The notes under the pieces were generated by a model. The model made no database searches and was not told where the DNA came from. It saw nothing but the letters and a program-made list of their open reading frames with translations. A DNA stretch of 64,000 bases from Hydractinia symbiolongicarpus (Eukaryota; Cnidaria; Hydrozoa; Anthoathecata; Hydractiniidae). This document shows, one piece after another, positions 47,801 to 62,800 of the stretch (position 1 is its first letter; every line of letters starts with the position of its first letter). The position numbers were made by a program, and so were the translations under genes. The DNA lies in the NCBI RefSeq assembly GCF_029227915.1, contig NC_079881.1:15289501-15353500 (forward strand), read 5' to 3'.

Positions 47801-50800
47801 AAACTTTTTTATCTCTCTCTTTGGAGAAATATTACGAATAATATTATGAATAATATTTCCCAGTATAGATAGGCAAAACAGTTTTTGCTGTTTTAATATA
47901 ACGAAAAATATATTTTATGTAGGACAAATTTTTTATCCTGGGATTAAATTTTTGTCTGGTGGTAGTAGGATAAAATTAATTACCAATTTTTAAATTCTAT
48001 TAAATAAAGTGCGATGTTTGATAGCAAATCACTTGGTGATTACTAATATGACATTTATTATGCTTGATAACAGCTAATCTGCCGGAAATTGTTCAATTTT
48101 TGACCTCAGTGTTAGAATTGATGACGTGAGCAGAAAAATGATGACAGGATTAATTTTTTTTACGTCAGATTGTAGATAAATAAAAGGAATATGGACAGGT
48201 AAATTTTCATTGCAATGCTAACTCTGCATTACAGGTTACAGAGCAGATTTTGCCCCAAAATAAAAAAAAAGTTCTGTACCAATGATTTGGTTTTGTAAAA
48301 GAATAATCTAACATTGAACTCTACAAACTAGGAGGATAGAAAGAGAGGAGATGAAACTTATAATATTCCTATAATATTCGGTTTTTGAAGCAGGTGCTTT
48401 ATGCAGCGTATAATTTTAATCTGGCGCTTTAAATTTCTAGCAAATTAATAATCGAGAAACTCGTTTTAGGAAATATTATTTTAGTGAAGAAACTTTATAC
48501 GCTTTTTACAATTGATGTACAGTTCATGTAATTGTCTACAGCTATGTCACACAATTTCCAAGATATGCAAGATTTGTTACAGTATACACAATAATTTCTG
48601 TAATGTAAAAATAAGTATTTTTAATTACATATTAAAATGTACATGATGATCATATCTTAAAATTTCAAAAAATCGAACCTTGATTATTCCTATAAAAAAA
48701 ATTCATACAAAAAAATGTGCATGATAAACGTCAGCTTTACACCCTATTTCTCTCTATCCTCAGAACCAACGTAAATCAAATAAAATTGTATTTTGATGAT
48801 AAATGACGGACAACTAAAATTGCAAATTCCATACATACAAAGTTTACCACTGTACCTTTTTGAACCAATGTAGTTTTGTACCCCTTGGTAAGTCTATGAT
48901 TAGTATAGCCTAAGTTTTTATGTTCTACAATGCTTAGCTACTTGACAACTTTAAATCATTCGGCACTTGAAATAGTTTTGATTTCTTCTGCGTTTGCCAC
49001 AGTTTATATATAGCTACAAGATTTGCGTGTACTAACAATTTCTCCTCACCAATTTCACTGACAAACTAGATACACAAGTCTCAAGATGTTATAATGGCAT
49101 CCAATATATTCCAAGGATATATGGTATATATTTCTATACATCACAGCCCTCGAAATAATTTTTGGAGAATCGTCAGACAAAATGTCCGCCACATCTCCAA
49201 CTTGGTTGGACATGTCTGTAGCTTGTTTCGAACTTGCGTTGGACAAAACGTCAGATAGATTTCTATCTTGGTTGGACACTTTTAGTTCTCAGAATTATTG
49301 AATAGTCCTTTTAATCCATAAGCAAGCCTATTCATAGCCAACCTGACCATCCTAGCTAATTCACCGACTCCTGACTTATTTAACAGAACTACGTAGACAT
49401 AAATCTCTATTGCCTGGCCCCTTCGTTGTTGGTAACCAGGTTTTACACAATAAATCCAGCCATGCGGTTCTTAACTAATGCGGAGGTAAACGCCGACGAA
49501 GCACGGATGAAGCAAGTCTGCAAAACTGCACTTACAGGCGGAACAGACAGTATTATATCATGGATTTAATTGTATATAATTTGTTCATTTGACAAAACAA
49601 TCTGAAACCATAGCAGGTCCCATGTAATTGTTTTTTTTTTCTTTATCCTGCAAGTGTTATTTTCATTCAAACAATTTTAAAAAAGAAACCCACGTGCAGT
49701 ATAATTTTTTTTCTGTATAAAATTTGTTAAAATGTAGCTGAACTTTCTGAATGAATTTTGAAGTTTTATTTGAGCCATGGGATAAAGATATTTTTTAATT
49801 TAAAAACGAAGCATATTTTTTCCGATTCGCTTGTGACGAGTTTACAAATAATAATAATAATAATACAAACTTAAAAATTTATTTTATACTTCTGTCTGTC
49901 ACGCAAAATGGTAACCGCGGTAGCGAGACATACAGGTGGTGAATAAAGGACGGGTGAACCCGTGGATTTTTCCACGGGCCACCGACTAGTATGTTTTAAG
50001 TTTTCTTTAGCGACAGCATTTTTTTGCGATTCAATTGGGTTATTAAAATGCGCAGCCTTACTTTGTTTTTTAACGGCGCCTAACACACATTTATATTTGT
50101 GGTATGTGTGATAATGATTAATTAAATCGGTCAGTGCACATAGCGATCTTTGTTTAGTTCTAAAAAAAATGGCCATTTCCCTCGTGGGCAGCTTCACCAC
50201 TTTATAAGTTTTGCTTACATGCCCACAATCAGCATATTCTCAAAATATTAGAAGCTCAAATAGCTGCATGACTTGTCGTGTTAAAATTAATTGTTGTGAG
50301 CGTAAGTTAAAAGAAGGTGGAATTTTATCAATTTTGCGTGGAAAAATCTGGTGAGGAGCCCTTTGCACTTGTGTATTTGTTGTATTGGAAAACAATGGAA
50401 AATTCAATAGACTCGTGGTGCTTTAAATTTTAAGTTTCGTATCCTTCTCTTTTTCTATCCTCCTCTTTTTCTATCCTCCTAGCTACGAATAATTTTGTTT
50501 AAATAATTTCATTATGATCATCATCATCATCATCATTCTCGGCTTAACGTCCGTTTTCCATGCTAGCATGGGTTGGACGGGGTATATTAATGACCCTGTT
50601 ACAATCTGATCTAGACTGTGTTAGATCTAAACTCAACTTCCTCTCTATCAAGTCTGTCCTTATAACCTCCTGCCAAGTCTTTCTCGGTCTGCCTCTGGGC
50701 TTTGCCCCAGGAACTATCAAGTCTCTACACTTTCTTACCCAATTATCCTCCTCCATTCTTTCAAAGTGCCCCAGCCAATTCAATCTTCTTATCTGGATAA

Positions 50801-53800
50801 CATCTTTAATTCTACGGAGACTTAGCCTGCTTTTTAGCTCATCTGAACTCTTTCTGTCTATCAGACTGGCATTACACATCCACCTAACCATTCTCATATC
50901 ATTCCTTTCTAAACGGTCAAGATCTTCCTGCTTCACTGCCCATGTCTCACTACCGTACAACATAACACTTCTTACACAGGCCTCATACAACCTACCTTTT
51001 ACCTCAATTGACAGGACTCTGCTAGTCAATAAAGGAAGTAACTCTCTAAACTTTTTCCAAGCAGAACCTATCCTGCAAGTAACACTTCTTCCAACACCCC
51101 CTTCACTGCCCAACATATCACCTAAGTAACAGAAGTTCTTAACTATCTCTAACGAGCCACTGTTGTACATCATTAAAGCTGGAAATACTTCATTCTCTAT
51201 AATCTCACCTTTGCAACGCTTGCATACAAACTGTATGCCAGCTCTTAACCTTCCACTAATACTACTGCACTTCTTATGTACCCAATGCTTGCAAGTCTGA
51301 CAAAAAATTGAGTTACTACCAACCCCTTTCCTGCAAACTCCACAAGGCCACTTTCCAACTACAAGGTCACACATGGCTGCAATGCTACTTATCATAACTT
51401 TAGACTTTGCTGTGTTTACCTTTAGCCCTTTCTCTTCTAGTCCTTTCTTCCACTTCTCAAACTTTTCAACTAATTCTTCCATCGACTCTGCTATGAAAAC
51501 CAAATCATCTGCATACAATAACTCCCATGGACAACCTGTTCTGAACTCCATCGACAGCGCTTCTAAGACTAGAATAAACAACAAAGGACTAAGTACAGAA
51601 CCCTGATGTACACCAACATTTACACTAAATTCATCACTAAGTGAATTGTTAATCCTGACACGACTTCTAGCATTGCTGTACATAGAATGAACCATCGTAA
51701 CTAGCCACTCATGATATACTAACATATCTGAGAACCTAGAACCCATGGCTGCAGTGTTTTTTATATAAGGACGAAACGTGTACGAGATACAACAGACTTG
51801 AAATTCACCCAAAATTAAGCATGCAGAGTAAAGTAATGTATGCTTGACGTTTTACTGTTTGTAGCTAGAAGCTTCCAATAGCTAAATCTTAAAATTCCAG
51901 AAAAAATACCACCCTTAGTGGCTTTCTAGTCATTTTGTGGTGTATATACATATAGTAAAAATTACAACAGATAATATAGAATAATTTACATCAGCTGCAA
52001 AAATAACAGATGAAAGGATGGACCACTTGGCAATGTTGTAGAAAATTCAGAGATCTTCAGAGACCCGAAATTTTCTTGACCTTAACAAGTCAAATGTTTA
52101 GAGACAGGACGTCATTGGAGTGTTCCCAAAAAAATATGAAAAATTATAAATTTTTTAACTGTTAGCTATCAGATGTCATCAGAAACAAAGACAAAAAATG
52201 TTTGATACACAAGTTCACAGTTTCAGTTATCCATTGTTTAAATAAGTCTCTCTTTTGTTCCAACGCTCTTATTGAGAATTAATAAAAGTGAGATAAACTG
52301 TAATGAATCAAGAAGGCTCTGATGAGAAGTGAAATAATTTTTTGTGAAATTTCTTTTTTGAGAAGAATTCTGTAGAGATGTGTTTTAGGATCTCTGTTTA
52401 CCCTACAAAATACAAGATGTCTTGCCATCATTTGAATTGGATGGTCATTGTGACTTCAGTTTTGCCATCCAAAAGCAATTTTGAGTGAGAGACCTTTCTC
52501 TATAGAAAATAGAAATAAAAAAATGTCAAGGCTTGTGTTATTGATTAGGCTTACTGCTTCGACACCTGGTTTGTACTTTATTGATATAGCTAGACCAGTA
52601 CTTTAAAAGAGTAAAATGTTTCCATTTATTTTATTTACTTTAGCTAGTATTTTTGTTTCAAGCAAAATTTTTTTAAAGATAAGAAAAAATACTTGTCATT
52701 GTTGTATTTGTTTGTGCATCTTCAAACCAACAGCATCTAGCCAGTTAGTCAGCATACACACTACAGTTGCATTTTCACCAATTCTTCTTTACCTTCTAGC
52801 ATATGAAAACAAAAATAAAATTTGCAGTATTTTAAAAATATAAATATTGTGTCCCAACAAAAGACAAGAAGTACCTGTTTACTTTCGTCGCACCATTCCA
52901 TATGAGTTGCCAGCTGCCTTTTTCACCATCAGTGGGAAGTAATGTTTAAAAATTGTGAACAGCTTCGATAAATTTGTAAAAGATGCAAGCAAAGTCAAAA
53001 ATAATGTGAATTAATAATTATATTTTTCATAAACAAGTAACCATAAAAATCTTTGTAATGCTCATCGCCATATTTGTTGTTACTTTCGTTGTTGATAAGA
53101 AAATGCAGTGCTTGCAAAAAACTTTGAATTAATTATCTTTTTAACATAACTCAAAAACCTGTACACGAAATCTCATTGGTTGAGTAAGTTTGTTGTACCA
53201 GGGCCTTGTACGCGTTTCATCCTCATAAAAAAACGCTACAGGCGCTGCTGTACTGGAGGGTGTATGACCAGTTGTAAATTTTGAGTGTGTCAACCTCTTT
53301 CCCAGACATATTTGCTTTTTCATCTGCACTGCAGCAATTTTCTAATGCAAATCTTTCAAGTAAGTTCAACCTGTAAAAGTTCCTCCGGATTTCTTTAAGT
53401 TCATATTAATTGTTGCTGAAATCAGCACGGCCATTTTCCCCCAATTTCATGAACTTCCTAGCCCCGCTTTGAATATTCTAAGTATACTTGTCAACCATGT
53501 CAAGCTATTGAAAACCTAAAATTTGAAACATTTAAAATTATCTTTTTTTCAGACTCAAAAATATTTTATCCGAATGTAATAAAGTAAATGGATCATTTGA
53601 CACTGGTTACAAGATAAGAAACTGGCTAACAGCTAGCTAGTCACCTTGTGCTAGTTGATTGGCCTTTAAGGCCTAATAATACAGCAGTCCTGTTGATTTA
53701 AAACTTCTTAAATGTATAGATATGAAAAAGCACATAACAGAGCTATTGCATACATTCCAAGTTTGGAGCTTTGCTTAAAATATTACATCTCTTATTTTTG

Positions 53801-56800
53801 TGAATACATATTTGTTAAAACAGAATAAAAGTGAAAATTTTATTTTATTACTTCCTACAGAAATTGGAATAGGAATATCGTAATGCTTTGAATAAATGTT
53901 CCCCTTAGACAACCCTTTCATTAATCGCTCCTACTTACAATGATGTTAATACTTTTTTATGAATACTCCTGTCACATATGTGAGTGGTAAACTTTCTATT
54001 TTCATGCTTTTATTCCATCAGTAATATAAGGTAAACATACACATGCATCTTTCGCTAGCTATAGCTAGCTACTTTATTGTGTGGACATGTTTGTTCGATA
54101 AAAAGTTTTCTCAATTTTTTTTCCTTTAAAGTAGGTAATACTGCAGTTCAAAGCAATCATACTCTTTATAATGCGTAGCGAATTCTCTAGGCCAGGCAGG
54201 CAGCATTTAAAATTTGCTAGTCACATTGTCTATCACGCCTGCACACTGATATAATCCACGCCTGGGTCCAGAATGTCGCCAAAATTCGTGGAAAAGACCA
54301 TGCTAACATGAGCAAACGATGAGTACATTTTAGGAGATTGGAGTCAACCAAATAACCTAAGATATTAAGTCCTGAGACAACTCTAAATATTGGCAATTTT
54401 GAAATGCTAGAATTTAATATAGAAGCTGTCTACGCAATTTCTTTTAGTGACGAACTTCGATATTAGCTGACTTGTCTCAACATTTTTCATTTTCATTCAT
54501 GTCATTTTCATTCATGATCATTTTAAGATTGGTAAAGGTTGCTCTTAAACTGAGAATATAATAGTTAAGAAAAAATTATGCAAACATATTTTTAATCTTG
54601 TATTTCTAAAAATCTATAAATTAGCGTGAATAGCCAATTTGGCCTATATTTTCAGGAAAATGTATTGACTACCAAGTAATGTGAAATACATGTAGTGCCT
54701 GTACCTCATTGCAGCCCTGTAAAGACAAAGAGCCAAAATTATATACTAACTTTTTGATATCTTATGAATGTTTGATTATGATCATTTTGACCAAGATTGT
54801 AGTTATGTTGCTTACTTTACATTTTTCCATCTTTAATGAAATACTGTTTGCATTAAGGTCTTTTCTTCGACCTGTGAAAATCTGTATGCAAATAAATAAT
54901 TGAATATTGTGCATTGTTGCTCTTAACTTTGAAATAAGAAATGTTTAAACAAAGATTTAAAATGCGTAATCACGATAAACAATATTTTAGGAGAGGCAAT
55001 ATACTTTTCTTGATATCTAGGTCGTAAAGACTAGATATCGATAAGGAGTATCTGTTCCACAATGGGATTTTTCACTGATTTTGAGTGTCTCCCGTGTTTT
55101 GTAAAGATTTTATAAGGAAATTACAATTATTTTTTCTTCAAAGGCCTAACAATGTGTTTCCTGAAACAAAAAGCACAAACATTAGAAAAAGAGAAAAAGG
55201 GAAAAAAATTTATTGTCACTTTCAACTACCCGGACACTGCAGCAGTAATTAAAAGTGTTTATTTCTAAATCATACTAACAAATTTACAACGTTTTGGCAC
55301 TAAATATCATGTGTTTATTGGTTGATTGTTCCTTTCTCTATAGCTCAAAATAATCTATCTATCCTCAGAAAAGGGAACAAAGGGTTTGGGTTTAAAAGTA
55401 GCACGCACAAATTAAAGGAATCTCGTAGCCTAACCCTGTTTAATCCGAACTATTCAATGCGCAAAGAAATGGTTCGTCTAATTGTAGCATAACAGTAGCA
55501 TGAGTTCAAAACATTGAAGCCATCTTTGCTTGCTACGTCTTGTTTTATCTTTTTCCGGACTTCCAAAATTTATAAAAAATATATGGAATAAGATTTTTAA
55601 ATTAAAACCTTTTTTTAAAAAAATGGATTAAAGGGGTTCCACAAGGCTGACGAAAACCCAACGTGTTCACATGAGTGAATGTTTTTCAGGATTTTTTTTT
55701 TTTTTTTGCTCCCATAGTCTTAACAAAAACATTGTCGTTTCCTTTTATTTTGTAACTAGGAGATCACAAAGTGGGAATGCTGGATCCAGACAAACTCCAT
55801 TGGAATCCTTCTGTAAGGAATATAAATTTTTTATTAAACATGTATGACATTAAGGATTGAAAAAAGACTTTTCGAAAGGTTTCACATATCCATATGTGTT
55901 TCATTATGTTTTAGGTTACTTTGTGTTGTAAAAACACCTTTTAATCCTAAAAATTCACAATAGTTTATCAGAAAGCTTATCTATATCTGCATTTAAACAT
56001 AACTAAATTCTCCATTGCTTTTTGTTGAAAGCATATACTGTTAAAAATAGTTCCCTTTGTCCACTTTTCTACCTAAAGTATTGCCACTCTTTAACATCTG
56101 TAATGTCAGTTTAGTGTTTAGTAAAAAAATATCAACTGTTCTTATTTTTTTAGTGCGATCATTTCAGCTGTTGAAAACATCAAATATGCTGTGTCTTGCA
56201 TTTACAATAGCATACACAGGTAATTCATTTGTATATATTAAACATTGAAATTGACTTGCACGTAGTAGTAACTAGTCAATAAAAGCGTGGGAAAATTTGC
56301 CGAGGCAGGGGGAAAATGGAAAAGAACCATTGAATTCTGATGATGTCAACAATGACCCATCGATACAACAAAAAAAAATTTGCTTACTCGTTACCTCTGA
56401 TGTACAGCTTGCAACGTCAATAAAGAAAATGTATATCGTTATTTGTTTTTGATAAACGGTTAAGTTACTTTTTAACCAGTTTCCAAGTTATAAGGGCCAA
56501 AGCAAATTAGTGCATCTAATAGCTTTATTGTTTTAAATTAAGCTATATTGTCGTTAAATTAATGATATTGATGTCGTGCTGTTTAATTTGTCAATTAACA
56601 TTTAAATCATGCGTTTTTTGGCTATATCAATGCTAAATGAACATTTCATATATGAATATAGCCAATAAGCTCTGGGGAAAATGCTCGTAGGCAGAAGAGC
56701 AATGGAAAATATCTGTCATTTAATTTTTTATGACAGCATCAATGACCCGTTATACACAATTTAAAAAAAAAACCATTGTGGAGAGCTTGAAACCCAGATC

Positions 56801-59800
56801 ATAATAATGTTTATTAATTTTGCTGAAATCAGCAAAGATCTGCCAAAGTACAAATGTTTTTAAAAAAAAAATCATATACTGGTTGCCTCTATAATATAGA
56901 GCTTAATTTTCTGATCAAGAAAATGGGGGATACTGTATTGACATAGGGAACAAATATAACACAAGATAAAACAATATTCACGGACTGGAATTTCAGCTTA
57001 TATATGCGAAGAAGTTGTAAGCAGGGTCTTATGAGAGACGAAAGTTGGCTACTCATAATATTTAATATTATGGTAATGGAAATCATTATTAAAAGAAAAT
57101 TCCATTATTTTCAAGGTTTTTTTATAAATTTATATTTGTTATGGCTTTGGTAATGCTGTAGTTCTTTCCTTTTTTGAAAAAGTCGGCCATACAACGATTA
57201 ATATTCCTAAATTATTCCAAAAAGCCTAAATATTGTCAACCTTTTCAGGAAGTCTTCATATATGAAAATATAAAAGCTTGAATAAAAACACTAGTAAAAG
57301 AAGTTTATTTATATTGCTATTTCATGATAATAATTAATAACTGTTGCAGCCACAAGTAAAAACAAAACCATCTGATATAAATAGACCTTAAAACAAAAAT
57401 GATTTGCTGTAAGTCAAAGTGGAATGACGCTAGTTCAAGTGAGAAGACAACTTGAAATTATCGTGTTTTATTATTTTATAGTTTTTTAGCAGAATATGGT
57501 TGGTCAAGCCCGTAAAACAACTAATTAAATCGCATTCACCTTATTTTAATATAAAGTTTATTTGTCGTACGTGAAACCTGGAATTTTTTTTTCAAAAAAA
57601 GGCTTAAAAAAATCAGCGTTTTAAATGTTTAGAAGCCTGAACAGCTGGGAATTTTGAAGTTATGAGCAACCCATGGAATGTGGATCAACCTTGTTCCTTC
57701 GTAATAACGGCGCAGGAGTGACGAAGAGAAACCTAGAATCAAAAGAATGAAATCTGGATGTTATGAATAGTAAATGCAAGGCAAATGTTTTGGGAGCTTT
57801 TCTTGACTTGGTAAATTTCTGTAATTCCCATAAAATTTTTGCAAGTATACCAATCCTGACGATCTGAAGGAAATGCCTTGTTTATCTTATGCTGACGAGA
57901 AAACTATCTGAGGCATTATATGCCTTGTTCCAAGGGATTTAGGAATACCAACAAAAAAATCCAACATGAAACCTCTGTTTCGCGTTTTTATTTTACCTTT
58001 AGCATGTGCTTTTAAATAATTAGTTAATGCATGCTTAGTTATGTTTTTTAAGTATTTTTTTTAATAACAAAAGGACTTTATTTTGTTTAATCCATGTTAG
58101 GAAGTGCGACTAATGCAATTTAAACACTACTTACCTAACCTACACATCTGCACAAGCAGCATTTCCGCAGCCTACTGGGTGTGTAGAATTCGCAAGTTGG
58201 TGTTGTTTGCCAACTTTGTAAAATGGCCGAAAAAGTGCCATTGTCTGGATATTTTTGTGAATGGTTGTAGACCAACACATATTGTTTCAAATTTATGTGA
58301 AAATCTAAACCAAATTATAAAAAAAACTCTAGTAGATGATGAATTGCATTTTTTGTCAGACGGAAAACACCAATAACACGAAAAAAACGGCCAAACCAAT
58401 TCACTGCTACATAAACTGACAGCAAAAACAAAGAAAATATAGGAGGAATAATTTGTAGAGAAAGAACGAACAGAGCAAAAACATAATGTTTAATTTGAGC
58501 GTTTAATTCTGGTTGTTTCCATGAAGTGCTTCTTTGATCATTAAATCTAATCACTTGTTAACCACATTAATTCTTTTAAAACAATGTGTGTGAAATTTTT
58601 GGCTTTTTCTCGAATACTAGTATTGTTTGGCCTGTACTCTGCAACTGGTTGGCTGCAGAAGTTTTACTTTAGTAGGGTGTAAGCCAATTAAACAATGTCA
58701 ACATGCACTAGCTGCATTCTCCACAAGAGCCACATGAAACAATTCGCTTTACAGCCTGGGAATGTCTGAATAAGTCCACTGTGAACATTGACATGTTCAG
58801 AGTTACTAAGATAGAAAAGGCGTTTTCAATTCCTTGTTTCGCTGTTCGAGATTTTGCCTTGTCCAGGTTGTAGCTATAAACATAAAGTTAAATAAACCTA
58901 CAGCTAAATACAACGTATACAGAAAAAGAAGGTCACAAAGACTTTCACATAACACTACAACATTTAAAATGATTGTCGTGACCCTAGCGCTGATTGTTTC
59001 GTCGGCATACACAGGCTGCAATTAACCTGCTAATATTCATGAAAATCAGAATGCTGGTTTATTTTGCTGCTGCGTTCACAACAAAGTCAGTAAAATATAT
59101 CGCATTTGTTACGGCTGTTAGTATTGGAGAGAGGCTATTAGTAATAGGAAGACCAACAAATATATGGATATATTTTGTTGAAGTCCATATATAAATACGA
59201 ATTAATATATGAAATGTTCACAAATGGTTGTCTTTGTTGTGTAGAACTTAAAATGGCCATCAAAATAATAGTATCATGTTCTTTTGACAAACCGTTAACG
59301 AGAATTTTGGATGACTTGATCAACCCGTCGATTTTAGAATGCGTCACTTGGCCTAGCTTTGGTCAGTTGTGGTCCCAGGTGGTACCTAGTTACCCCAGTG
59401 ATCGTGGACATTAGTTATTGGCAACCTTTCCAGTCTTTTTACCCTAAACTTGTATCTGTATTGCAATTGTCTGAACAAGAAGATATTGTCTTTGCAAAAG
59501 TCATGCACACACAAACAGACACGGAAGAAGCGCATTAAAGGGAACCTTAGGTATAAAATGATGTTTTTATTATAGAGCTTAAAAAGTTTTTAAAAAGCTC
59601 TTTTCGTTCTCAAGATATTCACATTTAAAGAATTTCAAATTTAATTATGCTGCATGAATTATGATGTCATATTTCAGTAATAGCAAATTTAGACATTTTT
59701 TTTCATCAGTAATTTTAGACCTGTTAAGGGGTGTGCATTCAAACTTTATCAATGCATAGATACTATAAAGGTTAATTGATTAACATAATTTTTTTTGCCA

Positions 59801-62800
59801 CAATGACACTTTGCTCGTCCCAGACCTCTTAATTTTTAACTGGCAAACTCATAACTTGGGATCTGCATGTCGGTTTGCAATCAAATTTTTTAAGTAAACA
59901 TATAGGCCTTATACAAGCTTACCCACAAAATTTGATTGCAAACCAAGTTGCAGATCCCGAGTTACTGAGTCGTCAGCAAAAAAATAAGAGGCCTGGGACG
60001 AGCAAGCGAGTGTCCTTTTGGCAAAAAAATTTATGTTAATCAATTAACCTTTATAATATCTGTGCATTGATAAGTTTGAATGGACACCCCTTAACAAAAA
60101 ACTTAAAAAGACTTGTTAGCCAATTTTTTAAGCTCTATAATATAAGTCCAACATCATTTTATACCTCGGGTTCCCTTTAATATAAGACTAGTTGTTTTAT
60201 TAAATAATGCAGCTTATTGGTACGTAGTATTACTAATTAAAAATTGTTATTCTAAACAGTTTTTGCTCTTTTCAGGATTTGAATTGACTTTCTTCAGTGG
60301 TGTCTATGGCACATCAGTAGGTAAGTAATCACCAACTTTTATATTAACCGTTCTCCATCAACCATTACAAAAAGGAAGGCCGAACAAGAAAAATTAATAA
60401 AAGGCATCTGAAATCTGGAATCATCCTTAAATAATGATTGATCCATTTGTATAATACAATTTTTAGCATAGAGATTTTTAATTTTCTTACGTTATTTTTC
60501 ATAAGTTGTACCTTTCGACCTTGTACCAAAATTGCTAATTGCCATAACTTAATAGAAAAGTTGCTTGACAGAAAGTCCAACAATTCCGAATATTTTTAAA
60601 ATCCTAAATAATACAAGTATTTACTCGCAATAATTATTAAAAACAAATTTTACCCAATATCTTTTCCCTAATTAATTATCTAGTTCAAAACCAGGAAGAA
60701 AAGGGCTGTTTCTTGAATGAGCATAAATTATTTTTTTATGAGTAAACACAAAAGAAAGTTACATTTAAAATAAATGTAACCTCGGTTATGAATTTTTTGA
60801 AAACAGCACGGAAAAAAATATCTTTCCTTATAGAAAAATAAGTGTAATTATACTACATTTTAAAAATACCAATTTTAACTGCTAGAAAATTTAAGGTCGT
60901 ACGAATGTGCTATTACCATGATGCGCAAAATATAAAGTGTGCGAAATTTAGTGAATTAAGCCAATAAACATTTCTTTGTATAATGCAAATTTATTACAGG
61001 AAACTATCTTCGCGAATAAATAAAGTTTAGGTACTTCACAGGAACTTATTTTTACAAATTAGTCATTTGTGAATTTTTGCGAAGTTTGTACAACTTCCTG
61101 CAAACATTAATGACCTTAAGGTATCTAAAACCACATTTGTTCCACCAACGTAACATAAGGATGTTTCAAATCCAATACCTTGCACTACATTCACATGCAC
61201 GTTTATTTTTTAAGGAAATATTGACAACTCAGATTTAAGTGATCCGAAAAGACAAATAGGTTTAGTTGGAATGATGATTGGAACAGGAGAGATTACAGGT
61301 ATGCTGTGAAAGTTTGTTAATTTTTTACATGCAGGTATAATGAATACTATTTTTTTTATTTCGCAGGTGGATTATTGTTTGGCATATTTGGGAAACGCAC
61401 GATAAAGTATGGAAGGGACCCAGTTGTGTTGCTTGGATTTCTTGTCCACATGTTGACATTTTACTTAATTTTTCTCAACCTGCCCGACAGAGCACCAATA
61501 GCCAAGTTAAATCCATCTGAAGGAGAGTCTTGGTTAGAATATAAGTATGTATTTATTTGAATACTTTAAAAAGCTGATATTTGGTCTTGATAGTTTGTTT
61601 TATGCTGTTACCTTATTACAGCTAGCAAAGTTTTGTGTGTTGGCAGGTCAATTTTTTGGTCATAAGCTAGGTAGATAAGTTGCTTGTTTTTTTGCGTTTA
61701 TGTTGCATATTTCCACACATGTTCTTTGAAAAGGTTTTTAAGGGGTGATAAAATTGTTAAATCTAAATAAGTAATCTTCTGTTTAGCGGAAAACGTGTTA
61801 TTTTCTGTTCATATAGACGTTATTTGCAAAGTATGCACTGCGCTTAATTAAAAAAAAAACGTGTTTCTAATTAAAATCAAATAATCACAAGTAAAAACTG
61901 CAGCGGACTTTAATAAGCAATGGATGCATGGAATTTTGACAATTCAGCCACATCACAGTGGGACTAGACGAAGCGAGTGTAATGGGTCATGCCCAATCTA
62001 AATTTCGTATCTGTTTGAATTAAAGCTAACTGGTTACTTGATGTCAAACTCAAAGCAGTGTTTAACACCAAAATGTAATTATTCCAACAACTTTGAAAGC
62101 GCAGTCTAGCAAATAAATGCTACTAGTCGTTAGCCCCTGAAAAAATCCATGCTTTCGCCCGTCCTTTTTATATCGCATTGCGTGCGTCCTCGCTACCTGC
62201 ACAGCTAAGCTACCATTTTGCGTGACAGACAGACAGACGTATACGGGTATTATAATATAGATTATCCCAAACCGACTTTTATTAGTTGGACTTTATGAGA
62301 AAGTTTTTAAAAATAATGCAAGTAAACAAACCATATTGCTTCAGTATAAACTTAAATTTGCTCATAACTAACCTCGTTTTCATGTTATTCTGTCTAATTT
62401 TGTCTTTGCATGTGTACTTTTCATAAAAATTTACAGTTCGCATCAAGAAATTTTATGTTGCAATTACTTTATTTGCTGTTGAAGAAAGAACTTCATGAAC
62501 CATGATTGAAATTGAACCATTATCTACCGAGTATTCCTAATTTAGACTTATGCTCGATTGATATGATAAACAAGTTATCGCACTTTAGTTCAAGAACATA
62601 AAAAATTTAAAAAGTATTCCCGATATTTTGCTCGGCAATGTGCAATAATTACAACATATTCCCAGATTCATCTAAAAAACATTTTGTAATACAGTAACTC
62701 TCTGGAGAAATAGGTCGTTTGATGTTTTATTTTACCATATACCATGTCAAAGAGAAAGACTCAATATAAATAACGAACATAACCACGATTTATGCTAAAC

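Larger units (their letters stand above)
45694..55759 (+). other. MFSD11 intron 9 (10.1 kb)
   Basis: Contains a hairpin repeat (49866-50010) and an RTE copy (50515-51711). Stretches 45694-49865 and 51813-55759 are AT-rich with no recognisable gene or repeat family. Confidence 0.8.
56220..60275 (+). other. MFSD11 intron 11 (4056 bp)
   Basis: Contains weak relatives of the CRE-palindrome repeat family (56265-56420, 56690-56780, 59285-59400), a possible membrane-protein pseudogene and the TTAA-flanked foldback element. 57100-58290 shows nothing recognisable. Confidence 0.6.

Noticed and set aside
49055-49279. Minus-strand 74-codon frame with repeated SNQ...LS blocks
   Set aside because: Short internal duplication gives a protein-like look, but there are no splice context or family features, and it lies deep in intron 9.
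53141-53329. 62-codon minus-strand frame
   Set aside because: No recognisable domain and no neighbouring exons; probably chance.
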